Assembly: GCF_902779965.1 (NCBI RefSeq)
Contig: NZ_CACZDK010000036.1
Location: 1 to 57,667 of the forward strand
DNA: 57,667 bases
Direction of reading: 5' to 3'
From: Fibrobacter succinogenes
Lineage (GTDB): Bacteria; Fibrobacterota; Fibrobacteria; Fibrobacterales; Fibrobacteraceae
The position numbers and the translations under genes were made by a program. Below, piece after piece: positions 41,903 through 52,223 of this stretch. Under the pieces are notes generated by a model. The model was not told the DNA's origin. It ran no database searches and was given only the letters and a program-made list of their open reading frames with translations. Each line of letters begins with the position of its first letter. Within the stretch, counting starts at the first letter, position 1.

Positions 41903-44683
41903 ATGGTGTGTTGGAATGATTGTTTTGCTAAAATCAGTAGAGCCATAGGTTCAATTTTCTTTGTTGCGCTGGTTTTGTCGGCGTGTTCTGACGATAATCC
42001 AAGTTCGTTGAATTTTGATCTGGGGAGTAGTTCTTCTGCAAATGGTAATGCAGATGGCGTGAACCTCCCGTTTGTTGGCGGCCCTGTGATTTTCACTGAG
42101 GTTGATCCGATTAACATTGATTACAAGGATCACGAAGGCGATGACGCCGGTTGGGTAGAATTATTCAATGCTTCTGCTGATACAGTGAATTTGTCTGGAA
42201 TGTACTTAACGGACTCGCAAGAGAATCCGTTTAAGTGGAAACTGGGCAACGTGAAAATTGCACCGAATTCGTTTTTGGTCATTTTCTTGTCGGGGAAGAA
42301 TTATCCCGATTACGTGATGCCGCATGATTCGATGGATATGATTGGGCCTGGTTGTTGGACATGGACGGATGCGAAAAGCGATCCGCCGGGATACAGCTAT
42401 GCCGATCCGTTGCCGGGATACAAGAAAAATTGCTTTAGTGAAAATGGTAAGCGCCGCATAGGCTCGGTGATGAAGTTGGGCGAAAACGAGGAACTTGGGT
42501 GGGCGTCTATTTCGCTTTTTGTAGGGACGGGGAGTTCCGACCCTTCGGATGTGCTAGATATTTCGGCGGCAAATGAAATTTTGATGCAGGCGTATATTAC
42601 AAAGGGCCGCAAGGTTTCTGTGCGCTTGGCGCAGCCCGACATTGATGATTGGAAAGGTTACGAAATGATTCTTGAAGGGACGGGGGATTCTTCGACGGTT
42701 TACCGCATGGCTCTCCCGACGGGCTCTACGTTTCCTGATTTGGCGAACATTTATGGGACGCGATTTAGCCCCGATGCGAATGAATCGCAAGAAGTGACTC
42801 TTAAGGTTTTCAGCTACATTGCACGGAACCGTGGCCATGAACCGCATGCGGGTTTCAAGCTTTCGAAAAAGGGAGGCTCGCTTTACCTGGTGAATGCTGA
42901 CACCGCAATTGTGGATTCTGTGGCTTATCCGGAGTTGCCTCTAGGAAAAACATGGAACAACGCGAATGGCTGGGGCTATGCCGACCCTTCGCCATATGGC
43001 AATACGGAAAGCGGGCTGACATTCACTCGTGAAGAAAATATCGACACCTTGCTATTCCCGCCTTCGGGATTTTATACGGAACCATTTGTTCTAAATCTTG
43101 AAAGTACGAATAATGCCGTGTGCGAAACTGGCGGAAAATTGCCATCGGAACAGACGCCATTTCAGAAGAATATTTTAATCGACAAGACGACGGTAATACG
43201 CTGTGCAAAAATTGCTCCGCAAAGCCTCCCGAGCGACGTGGTGACGCGTACTTACGTTTTCGAGAGTGCGCCTGCAGTGCCTGCGGTATTCCTTTCTGCT
43301 GACCCGAATTCGCTTTTTGACCCGGATACTGGAATTTATGTGGAAGGTCCGTATGCGCAGAGCAAGGAACCTCATTACGGGGCCAATTACTGGCTCGACA
43401 AGGAAATTCCCATGACGGTGGAGTTGATGGAGCCGGGGACGAGTACGCCTGCGTTTGCGAAGAATGCAGGGCTCAAGATTTTTGGCAATTACAGTAGGCA
43501 AAAAGACAAAAAGTCGGTGGCGATCACGTTCCGTGAAAAGTATGGCGATTCACACCTGAATTATCCGCTGTTCCCTGAATTCCCGGAGCTGAATAAGTTC
43601 AAGGTGTTCTTGTTACGCAATAACGGGAGCAACTGCGGAAACGATTACATTCGCGACCGATTGGCAAGTTCCGTGAGTGAAGGGCTTGGCGTCGATTACC
43701 AGCGCGGGCGATTCGCAGTCGTGTATTATAACGGCGAATATTTCGGTATCCACAGCATTCGTGAGCGCTCAACGGCAGACTATTTTGAAACACATTATGG
43801 GCTTGATCCAGATAAAATAGATTTGCTCAAGGCCAATAATGAGGTGTCGGCGGGCTCGGCTGTCGATTACGTCGCGTTGATGGAGTGGCTGGAGTCAAAC
43901 AATCTGGATGACGAAGAAAACTATGCTTACATCGCATCGCAAATAGATGTTGACAATTTCATCAATTACATGCATACGGAAATTTTTGCAAATAACCGCG
44001 ACTGGCCGGCGAATAATCTCAAGAAGTGGCGCAGCACAAGTCCCAAAGCGCCGTGGAAATGGTTCCTGTATGATCTTGATTTTGGTTTTGGGAATGATTA
44101 CAGCAAATATACGAATAACATATTTGAATTTGCTGCGGCAGAAGATGGGGATTCGTGGCCGAATGGGCCTGAATTTACGTTGTTGCTTCGGCGATTGCTC
44201 GAAAATGAAGATTTCAAGGCGGCGTTTATCAACCGAATGGCGGTGCTGTTGCAGATGAATTTTGAAAGTTCGCGGGTGCTTGCACGTATCGAGAATATGA
44301 TGGCTGAAATCCAGTCGGAAATTCCTCGCGACCAAAAACGCTGGGGACTGAACGCTTCGAAAATGACAAAACAGCTCAACGCCATCAAGAATTTTGCGAT
44401 GAATCGCCCTAAAGTCGTTTACGATGAATTGCAGGAATTTTTCGCATTGGGCAAAAAGGCTACTGTAACCTTATCTGTAAATGGTTTTGGCCGGATTCTA
44501 GTGCATAATCTCCCTGTAGATGAGAAGAAAATGACTGTGAATTTCTTTACGGGATTCCCTGTGTTGCTCAGCGCGGAGCCTCTTGCAGGAACTGTTTTTG
44601 TAGGTTGGAGTGATGGTGAAACAAACTCTACGCGGGTGATTCTGCCTGAAAGTGTCAGTGAAGTTACGGCTCTCTTTAAATAA
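41903..44683 (+). CDS. CotH-kinase-like lipoprotein with lamin-tail domain
   Basis: This 926-residue protein has a lipoprotein signal ending LSAC (Cys28) and a Ser-rich linker. A lamin-tail-like domain (about 50-200) contains WVELFNASADTVNLSGMYL. A chitobiase-C-like segment (about 385-450) contains PPSGFYTEPFVLNLES. The CotH domain (about 455-830) contains LLRNNGSNCGNDYIRD, NNRDWPANNLKKW and WFLYDLDFGFG. The last 70 residues have a beta repeat ending FVGWSDGET. Related CotH proteins phosphorylate spore coat proteins in Bacillus; here the substrate is unknown and there are no spores. The start lacks a ribosome binding site and lies close to a TATATT. Confidence 0.85.
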   Translation: MVCWNDCFAKISRAIGSIFFVALVLSACSDDNPSSLNFDLGSSSSANGNADGVNLPFVGGPVIFTEVDPINIDYKDHEGDDAGWVELFNASADTVNLSGMYLTDSQENPFKWKLGNVKIAPNSFLVIFLSGKNYPDYVMPHDSMDMIGPGCWTWTDAKSDPPGYSYADPLPGYKKNCFSENGKRRIGSVMKLGENEELGWASISLFVGTGSSDPSDVLDISAANEILMQAYITKGRKVSVRLAQPDIDDWKGYEMILEGTGDSSTVYRMALPTGSTFPDLANIYGTRFSPDANESQEVTLKVFSYIARNRGHEPHAGFKLSKKGGSLYLVNADTAIVDSVAYPELPLGKTWNNANGWGYADPSPYGNTESGLTFTREENIDTLLFPPSGFYTEPFVLNLESTNNAVCETGGKLPSEQTPFQKNILIDKTTVIRCAKIAPQSLPSDVVTRTYVFESAPAVPAVFLSADPNSLFDPDTGIYVEGPYAQSKEPHYGANYWLDKEIPMTVELMEPGTSTPAFAKNAGLKIFGNYSRQKDKKSVAITFREKYGDSHLNYPLFPEFPELNKFKVFLLRNNGSNCGNDYIRDRLASSVSEGLGVDYQRGRFAVVYYNGEYFGIHSIRERSTADYFETHYGLDPDKIDLLKANNEVSAGSAVDYVALMEWLESNNLDDEENYAYIASQIDVDNFINYMHTEIFANNRDWPANNLKKWRSTSPKAPWKWFLYDLDFGFGNDYSKYTNNIFEFAAAEDGDSWPNGPEFTLLLRRLLENEDFKAAFINRMAVLLQMNFESSRVLARIENMMAEIQSEIPRDQKRWGLNASKMTKQLNAIKNFAMNRPKVVYDELQEFFALGKKATVTLSVNGFGRILVHNLPVDEKKMTVNFFTGFPVLLSAEPLAGTVFVGWSDGETNSTRVILPESVSEVTALFK

Positions 44684-44770
44684 GCCAAATAGCGCTGAAA
44701 CCTTATAAATAGCCTATGTTTTAGATGTGAGGCTTATCATGCTGCGTTGTAATTGCTATCTTGTAGTATC

Positions 44771-46141
44771 ATGAGTTTCGAAACTAAAATTGTTTGCATT
44801 GGTGCCGGCTACGTTGGTGGACCGACCATGACTGTTATCGCCGATAAGTGCCCCGATGTTAAGGTTACCGTTGTTGATATAAACCAATCGCGCATTGATG
44901 CCTGGAATAGCGAAAATCTTCCGATTTTTGAACCCGGCCTAGATGATGTTGTGAAGCGCGCTCGTGGCCGTAACCTGTTCTTCAGCACCGATATTCCCGC
45001 AGCCATTAAGGAAGCCGACATTATTTTCGTGTCCGTCAATACTCCGACGAAAACGTTTGGGCATGGCGCGGGCAAGGCGTCCGACCTCCAGTATTGGGAA
45101 AAGACCGCTCGCAACATTTTGGAAATTGCAGACGAAGGCAAGATTATCGTCGAAAAGTCTACGCTCCCAGTCCGCACTGCGGCTGCCATGGAACGCATTT
45201 TGAATTCGAACGACAAGGGCCTTCACTTTGAAGTGCTTTCGAACCCGGAATTCCTTGCAGAAGGTACGGCTATCAACGACTTGTTTGAACCGGACCGTGT
45301 GCTCATAGGTTCGCATCAGACGGAATCAGGCCTTGCGGCTTGCCAGAAACTTGTGGACGTCTATGCGCATTGGGTTCCGCGTGACCGCATTTTGACAACG
45401 AACCTTTGGAGTTCCGAACTTACGAAGCTTACGGCAAATGCCTTCCTCGCTCAGCGCATCAGTTCTATCAACTCGATTAGCGCCCTCTGCGAACGCACCG
45501 GTGCAGACGTTGATGAAGTCGCTTACGTGATGGGCAAGGACCGCCGCATCGGTTCCAAGTTCCTTAAGGCATCCATCGGTTTTGGTGGTAGCTGCTTCAA
45601 AAAAGATATTTTGAATCTTGTGTATCTTTGTGGCTATTACGGTTTGCCGGAAGTGGCGGCTTACTGGGAAAGCGTCGTGAAGATTAACGAGTGGCAGACG
45701 CACCGCGTGGTGGACCGCATGCTCGAAACGATGTTCAATACGATTGCCGGCAAGAAAATTGCCGTGTTCGGTTTTGCGTTCAAGGCAAATACGGGCGATA
45801 CCCGTGAAAGCCCCGCAAACCTCGTTGTGCGCGATTTGCTCGCCGAACATGCTCTGCCTGTTGTGACCGACCCGAAGGCAATCCCCGATGCTAAGCGCGA
45901 CCTCAAGGATGTGATTGACCGAGTGGCATTCGAGGAAGACCCATACAAGGCTGCCGAAGGCGCTCATGCCGTCGTAGTTTGCACTGAATGGAAGTGCTTT
46001 GCAGAACTCGACTGGAAGCGTATTTACAGCTCGATGGCAAAGCCTGCATTTGTATTTGATGGCCGCAATATTTTGGATGCTGACGCACTGAGAAAGATCG
46101 GATTCGAAGTGACTAGCATTGGTAAAGGCAAGGCGGAATAA
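44771..46141 (+). CDS. UDP-glucose 6-dehydrogenase
   Basis: This 456-residue enzyme oxidises UDP-glucose to UDP-glucuronate with NAD. It has the Rossmann motif [12 protein letters not shown] (9-20), [17 protein letters not shown], and the catalytic Cys275 in [10 protein letters not shown]. The extended [16 protein letters not shown] segment, [14 protein letters not shown], and [18 protein letters not shown] are typical of animal and plant enzymes rather than the shorter bacterial Ugd. ATG 44,771 is the start. It opens the polysaccharide locus. Confidence 0.95.
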   Translation: MSFETKIVCIGAGYVGGPTMTVIADKCPDVKVTVVDINQSRIDAWNSENLPIFEPGLDDVVKRARGRNLFFSTDIPAAIKEADIIFVSVNTPTKTFGHGAGKASDLQYWEKTARNILEIADEGKIIVEKSTLPVRTAAAMERILNSNDKGLHFEVLSNPEFLAEGTAINDLFEPDRVLIGSHQTESGLAACQKLVDVYAHWVPRDRILTTNLWSSELTKLTANAFLAQRISSINSISALCERTGADVDEVAYVMGKDRRIGSKFLKASIGFGGSCFKKDILNLVYLCGYYGLPEVAAYWESVVKINEWQTHRVVDRMLETMFNTIAGKKIAVFGFAFKANTGDTRESPANLVVRDLLAEHALPVVTDPKAIPDAKRDLKDVIDRVAFEEDPYKAAEGAHAVVVCTEWKCFAELDWKRIYSSMAKPAFVFDGRNILDADALRKIGFEVTSIGKGKAE

Positions 46142-46144
46142 GGA

Positions 46145-47128
46145 ATGTTTGACTCTTTTGTAATCTTCGGAGGAATTGGGTTTATTGGAACGCATATGCT
46201 TCGGTTACTTCGGGAAAAGTATCCGAATGCTAAAGTGTATGTTGCGGATTTACTTGCAGATCCTTCTATGGATCAAAAAGATGCGGCCGTCTCTTATCAA
46301 AAAGTCGATGTCCGTAAACCGATTGAAATGCAAGGCGAATTTGGCAAGAATACTCTTGTATTTAATTTTGCTGCAATACATCGTACGCCGGGGCATCCGG
46401 ACCACGCTTATTATGAGACTAACATCCGTGGTGCGGAGAACGTTTGCGAATTTGCGCGCAAGTATGGTATTGAAAATATTGTGTTTACTAGCAGCATCGC
46501 TACGTATGGAGCCGCTGAGGAATTGAAAACGGAGGATACACTCCCTACTCCTAATACACCGTATGGAATTGCCAAACTTGTTGCTGAAAAAACGCATGAA
46601 GAATGGGCTGCGGAAAATTCAAACCATAGACTATCCATTGTTCGTCCGGGAATTGTGTTTGGTACCGGCGAAAATGGTAATATGACTCGCCTGTACAAAG
46701 GCTTGAAAAGTCATAAGTTTGCTTATGCCGGTCGCAAGGATACAATCAAAGCTTGCATTTATGTGAAAAATCTTGTTCGCGTCATGCTTGAAATGGCTGA
46801 AAACAGGAATGCCGAAAAGGTACAACTTTTCAACTGCTGCTATTATCCGTCTTTTACTATTGAACAAATTTGTCATGCAATGATGGTGGCTACGGGAATG
46901 AAACGGTTTATTCCATTTATTCCTAAAAAGCCAATGATGATGGTGGCTTCCGTTTGTGGGCTTATGGGTGGACTTGGGTTAGGCATATGCCCTGCTCGTG
47001 TAAAAAAATTGATGATTAGTACAAATGTTGATGGAAAAAAACTCTCGCAGAGTTATTCATTGAAGTATTCATTGGAAGAAGCTTTCAAGGATTGGTTCAA
47101 GGACTGCGATGAGAAGGTCCTTGAATGA
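46145..47128 (+). CDS. NAD-dependent epimerase/dehydratase
   Basis: This 327-residue extended short-chain dehydrogenase has the dinucleotide motif IFGGIGFIGTHM near the N-terminus, FTSSIATYG, the catalytic YGIAK and RPGIVFGTGENGNM. These are typical of sugar-nucleotide epimerases and reductases. It starts 3 nt after the dehydrogenase stop and overlaps the next gene (ATGA). It may act on the UDP-sugar made upstream. Confidence 0.88.
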   Translation: MFDSFVIFGGIGFIGTHMLRLLREKYPNAKVYVADLLADPSMDQKDAAVSYQKVDVRKPIEMQGEFGKNTLVFNFAAIHRTPGHPDHAYYETNIRGAENVCEFARKYGIENIVFTSSIATYGAAEELKTEDTLPTPNTPYGIAKLVAEKTHEEWAAENSNHRLSIVRPGIVFGTGENGNMTRLYKGLKSHKFAYAGRKDTIKACIYVKNLVRVMLEMAENRNAEKVQLFNCCYYPSFTIEQICHAMMVATGMKRFIPFIPKKPMMMVASVCGLMGGLGLGICPARVKKLMISTNVDGKKLSQSYSLKYSLEEAFKDWFKDCDEKVLE

Positions 47129-48045
47129 AAGTCAGTGTTGTAATTCCAACCTTAAATGCTGAGCGCTATATAGGCGCTCTTTTAGAACGTCTTTTTTCTC
47201 AGACAGTCAAATTCAATGAGATTATTGTTGCTGACTCAGAGTCTACAGACAAGACTGTTGAAATTTCAAGTTCGTTTGCTGGAGTGACTGTTTTTAATGT
47301 TGAACGGAAAAAATTCAACCATGGTGGAACTCGCGATTGGGCACTTCAGAAGACTACTGGTGATATTGTCCTTTTCTTGACGCAAGACGTATTGCCTGTA
47401 GATGAATGCTATGCGGAACGTTTAATTGCTCCTTTTGCGGAAGATGATCGTATTGCAATGTCTAGTGGTCGGCAGATTGCAAGACATGATGCTCCCTTGA
47501 TCGAAAAGTTGAATCGAGAATTCAACTATTCGGAACGAGTCTTTGTCCGTGATAAGGATGATTTGCCTCGTTTGGGAGTTAAAACGTTTTTTTCTTCGGA
47601 TTGCTGCTCTGCGTATCGTCGTTCTGCTTATGATGCTATAGGTGGCTTTGATAAGGATATCCTTGTGAATGAGGATATGAAAATTGCCGCCCAATTTATT
47701 TTTGCAGGTTATAAAATTGCGTATGTTGGAACTGCTGGAGTTTATCATTCCCATAATTATTCGTTAAGGCAGCAATTTGCTCGAAATTTTGATGTCGGCG
47801 CATTCATGAAGATGAATGAAGATTTATTTTCAAATGTGTCTGCCGTATCTGAGGGCATGAAAATGGTAAAATGGATTCTTTCTCGTTTAGCAAAAAAAGG
47901 CCATTTTATTTTATGCCTTTATTATGTCTTGGAATGCGCTACAAAGCTTTTGGCGAATAAGTTAGGAGCAAGGTATAAAAGCCTGTCAAAGAAGAATAGA
48001 ATTCGTTTTGCTTCGTGTAAAAATTATTGGAGAACGCACGAATAG
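47125..48045 (+). CDS. Family 2 glycosyltransferase (rhamnosyltransferase-like)
   Basis: This 306-residue GT-A fold enzyme has VSVVIPTLNAERYIGALL, the Asp motif ADSESTD, FNHGGTRDWAL and LTQDVLP. FNHGGTR is frequent in rhamnosyltransferases of O-antigen loci. A hydrophobic stretch near the C-terminus (HFILCLYYVLECATKLL) may bind the membrane. Donor specificity is a guess. Confidence 0.88.
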   Translation: MKVSVVIPTLNAERYIGALLERLFSQTVKFNEIIVADSESTDKTVEISSSFAGVTVFNVERKKFNHGGTRDWALQKTTGDIVLFLTQDVLPVDECYAERLIAPFAEDDRIAMSSGRQIARHDAPLIEKLNREFNYSERVFVRDKDDLPRLGVKTFFSSDCCSAYRRSAYDAIGGFDKDILVNEDMKIAAQFIFAGYKIAYVGTAGVYHSHNYSLRQQFARNFDVGAFMKMNEDLFSNVSAVSEGMKMVKWILSRLAKKGHFILCLYYVLECATKLLANKLGARYKSLSKKNRIRFASCKNYWRTHE

Positions 48046-48052
48046 GTTGTTT

Positions 48053-49147
48053 ATGCGAATTTTGTTTTTGACTCCTTATGTACCTAGTGATAGGGCTGGT
48101 GGAGAAAAGTTCACCAGATTGTTACTTGAGGACTTGTCAAGGGAAAACCAAGTGGATTTGGTTTATTATAAGTATTCCTTTGACAAAGATTATGTCAGCC
48201 CGAATAAAAATATTCGCGTGTTAATGGTTTGCAAGAATTCGACGGCAGTGAAGCTTTGGAATAGTGCTAAGTATCCGTTGCTCCATCCAACATTTACCAT
48301 TCGCTTCAGTTATAGACTGCTTCGTTTTTTGAAAAAGATTTGGAAATCGAATGCTTACGACTTGTTGTATTTAGATCATAGTCAGATGCTTTTATATGGA
48401 AAGTTTTTTCCTGAAGCGAAAAAGATTTTGATGTCTCATGATGTAATGGCTGAACGTTATGGACATAAAGAAAATTTGAATGCCAAAATTGTTCGTTATT
48501 CGGAAGGCTGTCTTATGCGCATGCCTAATTTGACCATATTCACGTTTAGCGAAAAAGATGTTGGCATTGTGAAAAGTGCGTATGGTTTAGAAGCGAAACA
48601 TACGAATTTTTATCTAGATAATAGTATTGTTAAGGCGGTTCCGAAAAAAGTGGAGAACGTTTATGTCTTTTTTGGAAAGTGGAAGCGCCCTGATAATTTT
48701 GACGGTTTAAAATGGTTCTTTGATACGGTTTATCCTAGCCGTCCCAAGTCTGAACTATTCCGAATTATAGGAATCGGATTGCCTAAAGAATTTTCCGATT
48801 ACATAAAAACGTTGCCCAATGTCCAGTACCTAGGCTTTGTTGACAATCCTTATGAGATTATTGCCAATTCGCGGGCTGTTATATCTCCTATTTTTTCGGG
48901 GGCAGGTGTTAAGGTTAAAGTTGTAGAATCCCTAGCCTGCGGAACGCCTGTTATTGGCAATGAGCTTGCTTTTGAAGGCATATCGCAGGAATTTTCAAGC
49001 TTCATGAAAAAGGCAAAAACGGAAGCGGATTATGGCAAAGTTATGAATTCGCTTTTGAACGATTGTGAAGAAAGAATTAAATTTAAGAAACTATTTTTTG
49101 AAAAGTATCAAAGCCAATCGATTCCCGTCTTTCTGAAAGAGCTGTAA
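48053..49147 (+). CDS. Family 4-like glycosyltransferase
   Basis: This 364-residue GT-B fold enzyme opens MRILFLTPYVPSDRAGGEKF. The C-terminal half has VFFGKWKRPDNFDGLKWF, IIGIGLP, VQYLGFVDNPYEII and the donor-binding SGAGVKVKVVESLACGTPVI, typical of GT4-type transferases. The start is at the ATG 8 nt after the previous stop. The donor sugar is unknown. Confidence 0.87.
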   Translation: MRILFLTPYVPSDRAGGEKFTRLLLEDLSRENQVDLVYYKYSFDKDYVSPNKNIRVLMVCKNSTAVKLWNSAKYPLLHPTFTIRFSYRLLRFLKKIWKSNAYDLLYLDHSQMLLYGKFFPEAKKILMSHDVMAERYGHKENLNAKIVRYSEGCLMRMPNLTIFTFSEKDVGIVKSAYGLEAKHTNFYLDNSIVKAVPKKVENVYVFFGKWKRPDNFDGLKWFFDTVYPSRPKSELFRIIGIGLPKEFSDYIKTLPNVQYLGFVDNPYEIIANSRAVISPIFSGAGVKVKVVESLACGTPVIGNELAFEGISQEFSSFMKKAKTEADYGKVMNSLLNDCEERIKFKKLFFEKYQSQSIPVFLKEL

Positions 49148-49149
49148 TC

Positions 49150-50247
49150 TTGTCTGCCTATATTATCACATTTACTATTTCAACGCTGCTTTTTTATGCG
49201 GCTTCCACGCTAGGCGATGCTAAGCAACGTTGGTTTGTTTTGTTTCTTGCTATTTTGCCGGTGGCCGTTGTTGCTGGTGTTCGTGATGACTGTATCGGAA
49301 CAGATGTGATGGTGTATGGCAAGGACTGTTTTTTGGATGTCTATCAAAGCAGGTGGTATTCGGAAATAGATCTTTATTGGATGATTCGAATGGAACCGGG
49401 CTATTTGCTGTTGAATTATTTGGTAAGCCGGTTTACGGATAGCTATAATGTGTTCTTTGGCATCCTTATGGCATTGCAGATGTTCTTTGTGATGAAAACT
49501 CTGCTTGTTTTCAAGAATCGGATGCCCGTATGGATTGCTTTAGTCGTGTATTACTTATCGTACTATAATATCTCTTTGAATCAGATGAGACAGAGTCTTG
49601 CTTGTGCAATTGTTCTATACGCTTGCACTTTTGCTTATAAACGCAAGTTGTTGCCTTTTTTAATGACGGTCGCTTTTGCTTGCGCGTTTCATGTTTCTGC
49701 ATTTGTTGCTTTTGCGATTTATCCGTTGTTCATTCTATTTCGGAATACCCGGTCTTATAAATTAATGTGGTCCATGGTGGCGATGGGTATTATTGCGTCG
49801 TTGTTAGTCCAAAAATCTATTGATGTTGTTCTTGCGGCTCTTGGATTAAATGCGGTTTTTGCTCATTATTTTAAAGATAGCACTCATGGTTTTTTTGTAA
49901 CGAAGTTTTTGATATCGCTGCCAATCCCTATGTTGTTTTTTATTTATAGAAAAAAGTTCTTTAGGAAAGAAACGGTCTATTTGGCTTTTTCTTTAGTCGT
50001 GATGGTTGTTTCGACTCAGGCGCGAGAGCTAATCGGAAATGATGCTGAACGAATCATGACCTATTTCTTGATAACGCAAATTTTTGCATTGCCTTTTATT
50101 TGTGCTCATTTAAGTAAGGTAAAGCAGCGAGTTGTTGGGATATTTGGAATTGCATATTATTTTGCATATTGGTATTATATGTTCATATATAATGGATTCC
50201 AGGAAACATATCCTTATTCGTCGTATATATTAAAACAGTGGTTGTAA
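49150..50247 (+). CDS. EpsG/Wzy-like polysaccharide polymerase
   Basis: This 365-residue membrane protein has about ten helices and the EpsG-family pattern VAGVRDDCIGTDVMVYGKD early on, then NQMRQSLACAIVLYA in a central loop. It is the likely repeat-unit polymerase of the locus. It begins with TTG at 49,150, 3 nt after the previous stop; no ATG exists before residue 54. Confidence 0.82.
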   Translation: MSAYIITFTISTLLFYAASTLGDAKQRWFVLFLAILPVAVVAGVRDDCIGTDVMVYGKDCFLDVYQSRWYSEIDLYWMIRMEPGYLLLNYLVSRFTDSYNVFFGILMALQMFFVMKTLLVFKNRMPVWIALVVYYLSYYNISLNQMRQSLACAIVLYACTFAYKRKLLPFLMTVAFACAFHVSAFVAFAIYPLFILFRNTRSYKLMWSMVAMGIIASLLVQKSIDVVLAALGLNAVFAHYFKDSTHGFFVTKFLISLPIPMLFFIYRKKFFRKETVYLAFSLVVMVVSTQARELIGNDAERIMTYFLITQIFALPFICAHLSKVKQRVVGIFGIAYYFAYWYYMFIYNGFQETYPYSSYILKQWL

Positions 50248-50248
50248 G

Positions 50249-51235
50249 ATGAATGAAAAAATAGATTTTGTCCTGTTATGGGTTGATGGAAATGACCCTA
50301 GATGGCTTGAAGAAAAAACTAAATGGGATCCGAATGCACAAAAGGGGGAGGTCAACCGTTATCGAGATTGGGATAATTTAAAGTATTGGTTCCGTTCTAT
50401 TGAAAAATGTACTCCTTGGGTTAGAAAGATTCATTTTGTTACTTGGGGACATTTACCACCTTTTTTAAATACGAAACATCCTAAATTAAATATTGTTAAG
50501 CATTCTGATTTTTTGCCTAATGAGGTTCTTCCTGTTTTTAGCTGTAACCCTTTAGAGCTGAATATGCACCGCATTGACGGGTTGTCTGATAAATTTGTTT
50601 TTTTTAATGATGATACGTTTATCTTGCAGTGTTTGCGCCCTGATTTTTTCTTTAAAAAGGGGATTCCTTGCGATCGGGCTGTTTTTAATGCATTAATACC
50701 TAGTGATGAGAATTCATTCTCTTTTCGAGCAAATGATATGACTCTTGTAAATAGGCATTTTAGTAAGGGAAGATGCCTTAGAAATCATTTTTTTAAATAC
50801 TTTTCTTTGAAATATGGTTTTGATCTTTATAGAAATGTAGCTCTTTTGCCTTGGGGGCAGTTTACCGGATTTTATGATGATCACTTGCCGGTCGCTTACG
50901 ATAAAAAAATATTGGAAGAGGTCTGGTCGAAAGAAAATCAATCATTGCTTCTGACTACTAAGAACAGGTTCCGAACAAAAGAAGATCTTACTCATTGGCT
51001 GTTCCGCTATTGGCAATTTGCTTCGGGAAAATTTATTCCCTGCAAAAAACGGGGAAAATTTGTGGAAATTAACGATAATACCATAGGGCAAATTGAAAAG
51101 CTGATTGTAGGTAGGAACGCGCCTATGGTTTGTCTAAATGATAGTGATTCAGATATAGATTTTGAATCTTTAAAAAAGCGTATTATAGATGCTTTTGAAT
51201 GCATATTACCGCATAAATCAACTTTTGAAGTATAG
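50249..51235 (+). CDS. Stealth-family sugar-phosphate transferase
   Basis: This 328-residue protein matches the Stealth family, which transfers hexose-1-phosphate to build phosphodiester-linked capsules. CR1 is IDFVLLWVDGNDPRW. CR2 spans RYRDWDNLKYWFRSIEKC, VTWGHLPPFLNTKHPKL and FVFFNDDTFI. The later CR3/CR4-like regions include FTGFYDDHLPVAYD. It is directly followed by a glycosyltransferase gene with no gap. Confidence 0.92.
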   Translation: MNEKIDFVLLWVDGNDPRWLEEKTKWDPNAQKGEVNRYRDWDNLKYWFRSIEKCTPWVRKIHFVTWGHLPPFLNTKHPKLNIVKHSDFLPNEVLPVFSCNPLELNMHRIDGLSDKFVFFNDDTFILQCLRPDFFFKKGIPCDRAVFNALIPSDENSFSFRANDMTLVNRHFSKGRCLRNHFFKYFSLKYGFDLYRNVALLPWGQFTGFYDDHLPVAYDKKILEEVWSKENQSLLLTTKNRFRTKEDLTHWLFRYWQFASGKFIPCKKRGKFVEINDNTIGQIEKLIVGRNAPMVCLNDSDSDIDFESLKKRIIDAFECILPHKSTFEV

Positions 51236-52129
51236 ATGTATAATTATTCAGTTGTAATCCCGCATAAGAATAATCCCGATTTGCTTAGGCGCTGTTTGGA
51301 ATCTTTGCCTGTACGTGATGATTTACAGGTTATTATTGTTGATGATAACAGTGATGGTGACATTGTAGATTTTAAATCGTTTCCGGGATTGAATCAGCCA
51401 AATACATTGGTTGTTTTTGACAAGTCTGGGCTGGGTGCAGGACATGCTCGAAATGTGGGAATGGATTTGGCTGAAGGAAAATGGCTTGTTTTTTCAGATT
51501 GTGATGATTTTTTTGAAAAAAATATATTTGATGCCCAAATGGATGCGTTCAAGGATGATACTTGCGACCTTGTTTTTTTTAAGATAAATTACAGGGATTC
51601 GGAAACGTTGCAGTTGGCTGATTTTGAGCATAAGGCGAATTCTATTTTTGATTTGGCTAAAAAAGAAAACGATAACGGATATATTTTGTATAGACGGAAT
51701 GCACCTTGGGCGAAGTTTATTTGCCGGGAACTTGTTGTGGCCAATCATGTATGCTTTGATGAAACTCGTTGGAGTAATGATGCCTGGTTTAGTACGCGGA
51801 TCGCTTTGCTTGCTTCAAATGTTAAATATGTAAACTCTCGTCTTTATAATTATACATACAGAGAAAATTCCCTGATTAAGGCGTCTTCTTTGGAGGCTTT
51901 AATTTGCCGGCTTGATGTTGCGTTAAAATGCGAAGGCGAGTTGATTGGAAAAAGCTTGTCAAAATACAGGGCGAAACATGTGGAGTATTGGTTCTACTTG
52001 CTATTGAAAAAGTCCGTATGGATTGGAATTTGCAATTGTTTTCGTGTCTTGAAAGTTATAGGGTTTAAGAGCTTTGTTAGGGGATTTCTTTCGAACCTGA
52101 AAAGTGATGTGCTGAAAAGTAAATCCTAA
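51236..52129 (+). CDS. Family 2 glycosyltransferase
   Basis: This 297-residue GT-A enzyme has YSVVIPHKNNPDLLRRCLES, IIVDDNSDGD, GLGAGHARNVGMDLAEGKW and the DxD-type SDCDDFF. The C-terminal part is helical and basic. It starts immediately after the Stealth gene stop. Acceptor and donor are unknown. Confidence 0.88.
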   Translation: MYNYSVVIPHKNNPDLLRRCLESLPVRDDLQVIIVDDNSDGDIVDFKSFPGLNQPNTLVVFDKSGLGAGHARNVGMDLAEGKWLVFSDCDDFFEKNIFDAQMDAFKDDTCDLVFFKINYRDSETLQLADFEHKANSIFDLAKKENDNGYILYRRNAPWAKFICRELVVANHVCFDETRWSNDAWFSTRIALLASNVKYVNSRLYNYTYRENSLIKASSLEALICRLDVALKCEGELIGKSLSKYRAKHVEYWFYLLLKKSVWIGICNCFRVLKVIGFKSFVRGFLSNLKSDVLKSKS

Positions 52130-52223
52130 AGGCTTGTTTTCGCACTTTTCTGATGGGCTATGCCTTTGGCATTGTTCAAAAAAGATTAAATTTTATAAAA
52201 CTAAACTTTAAGAAGGTAAGAAA

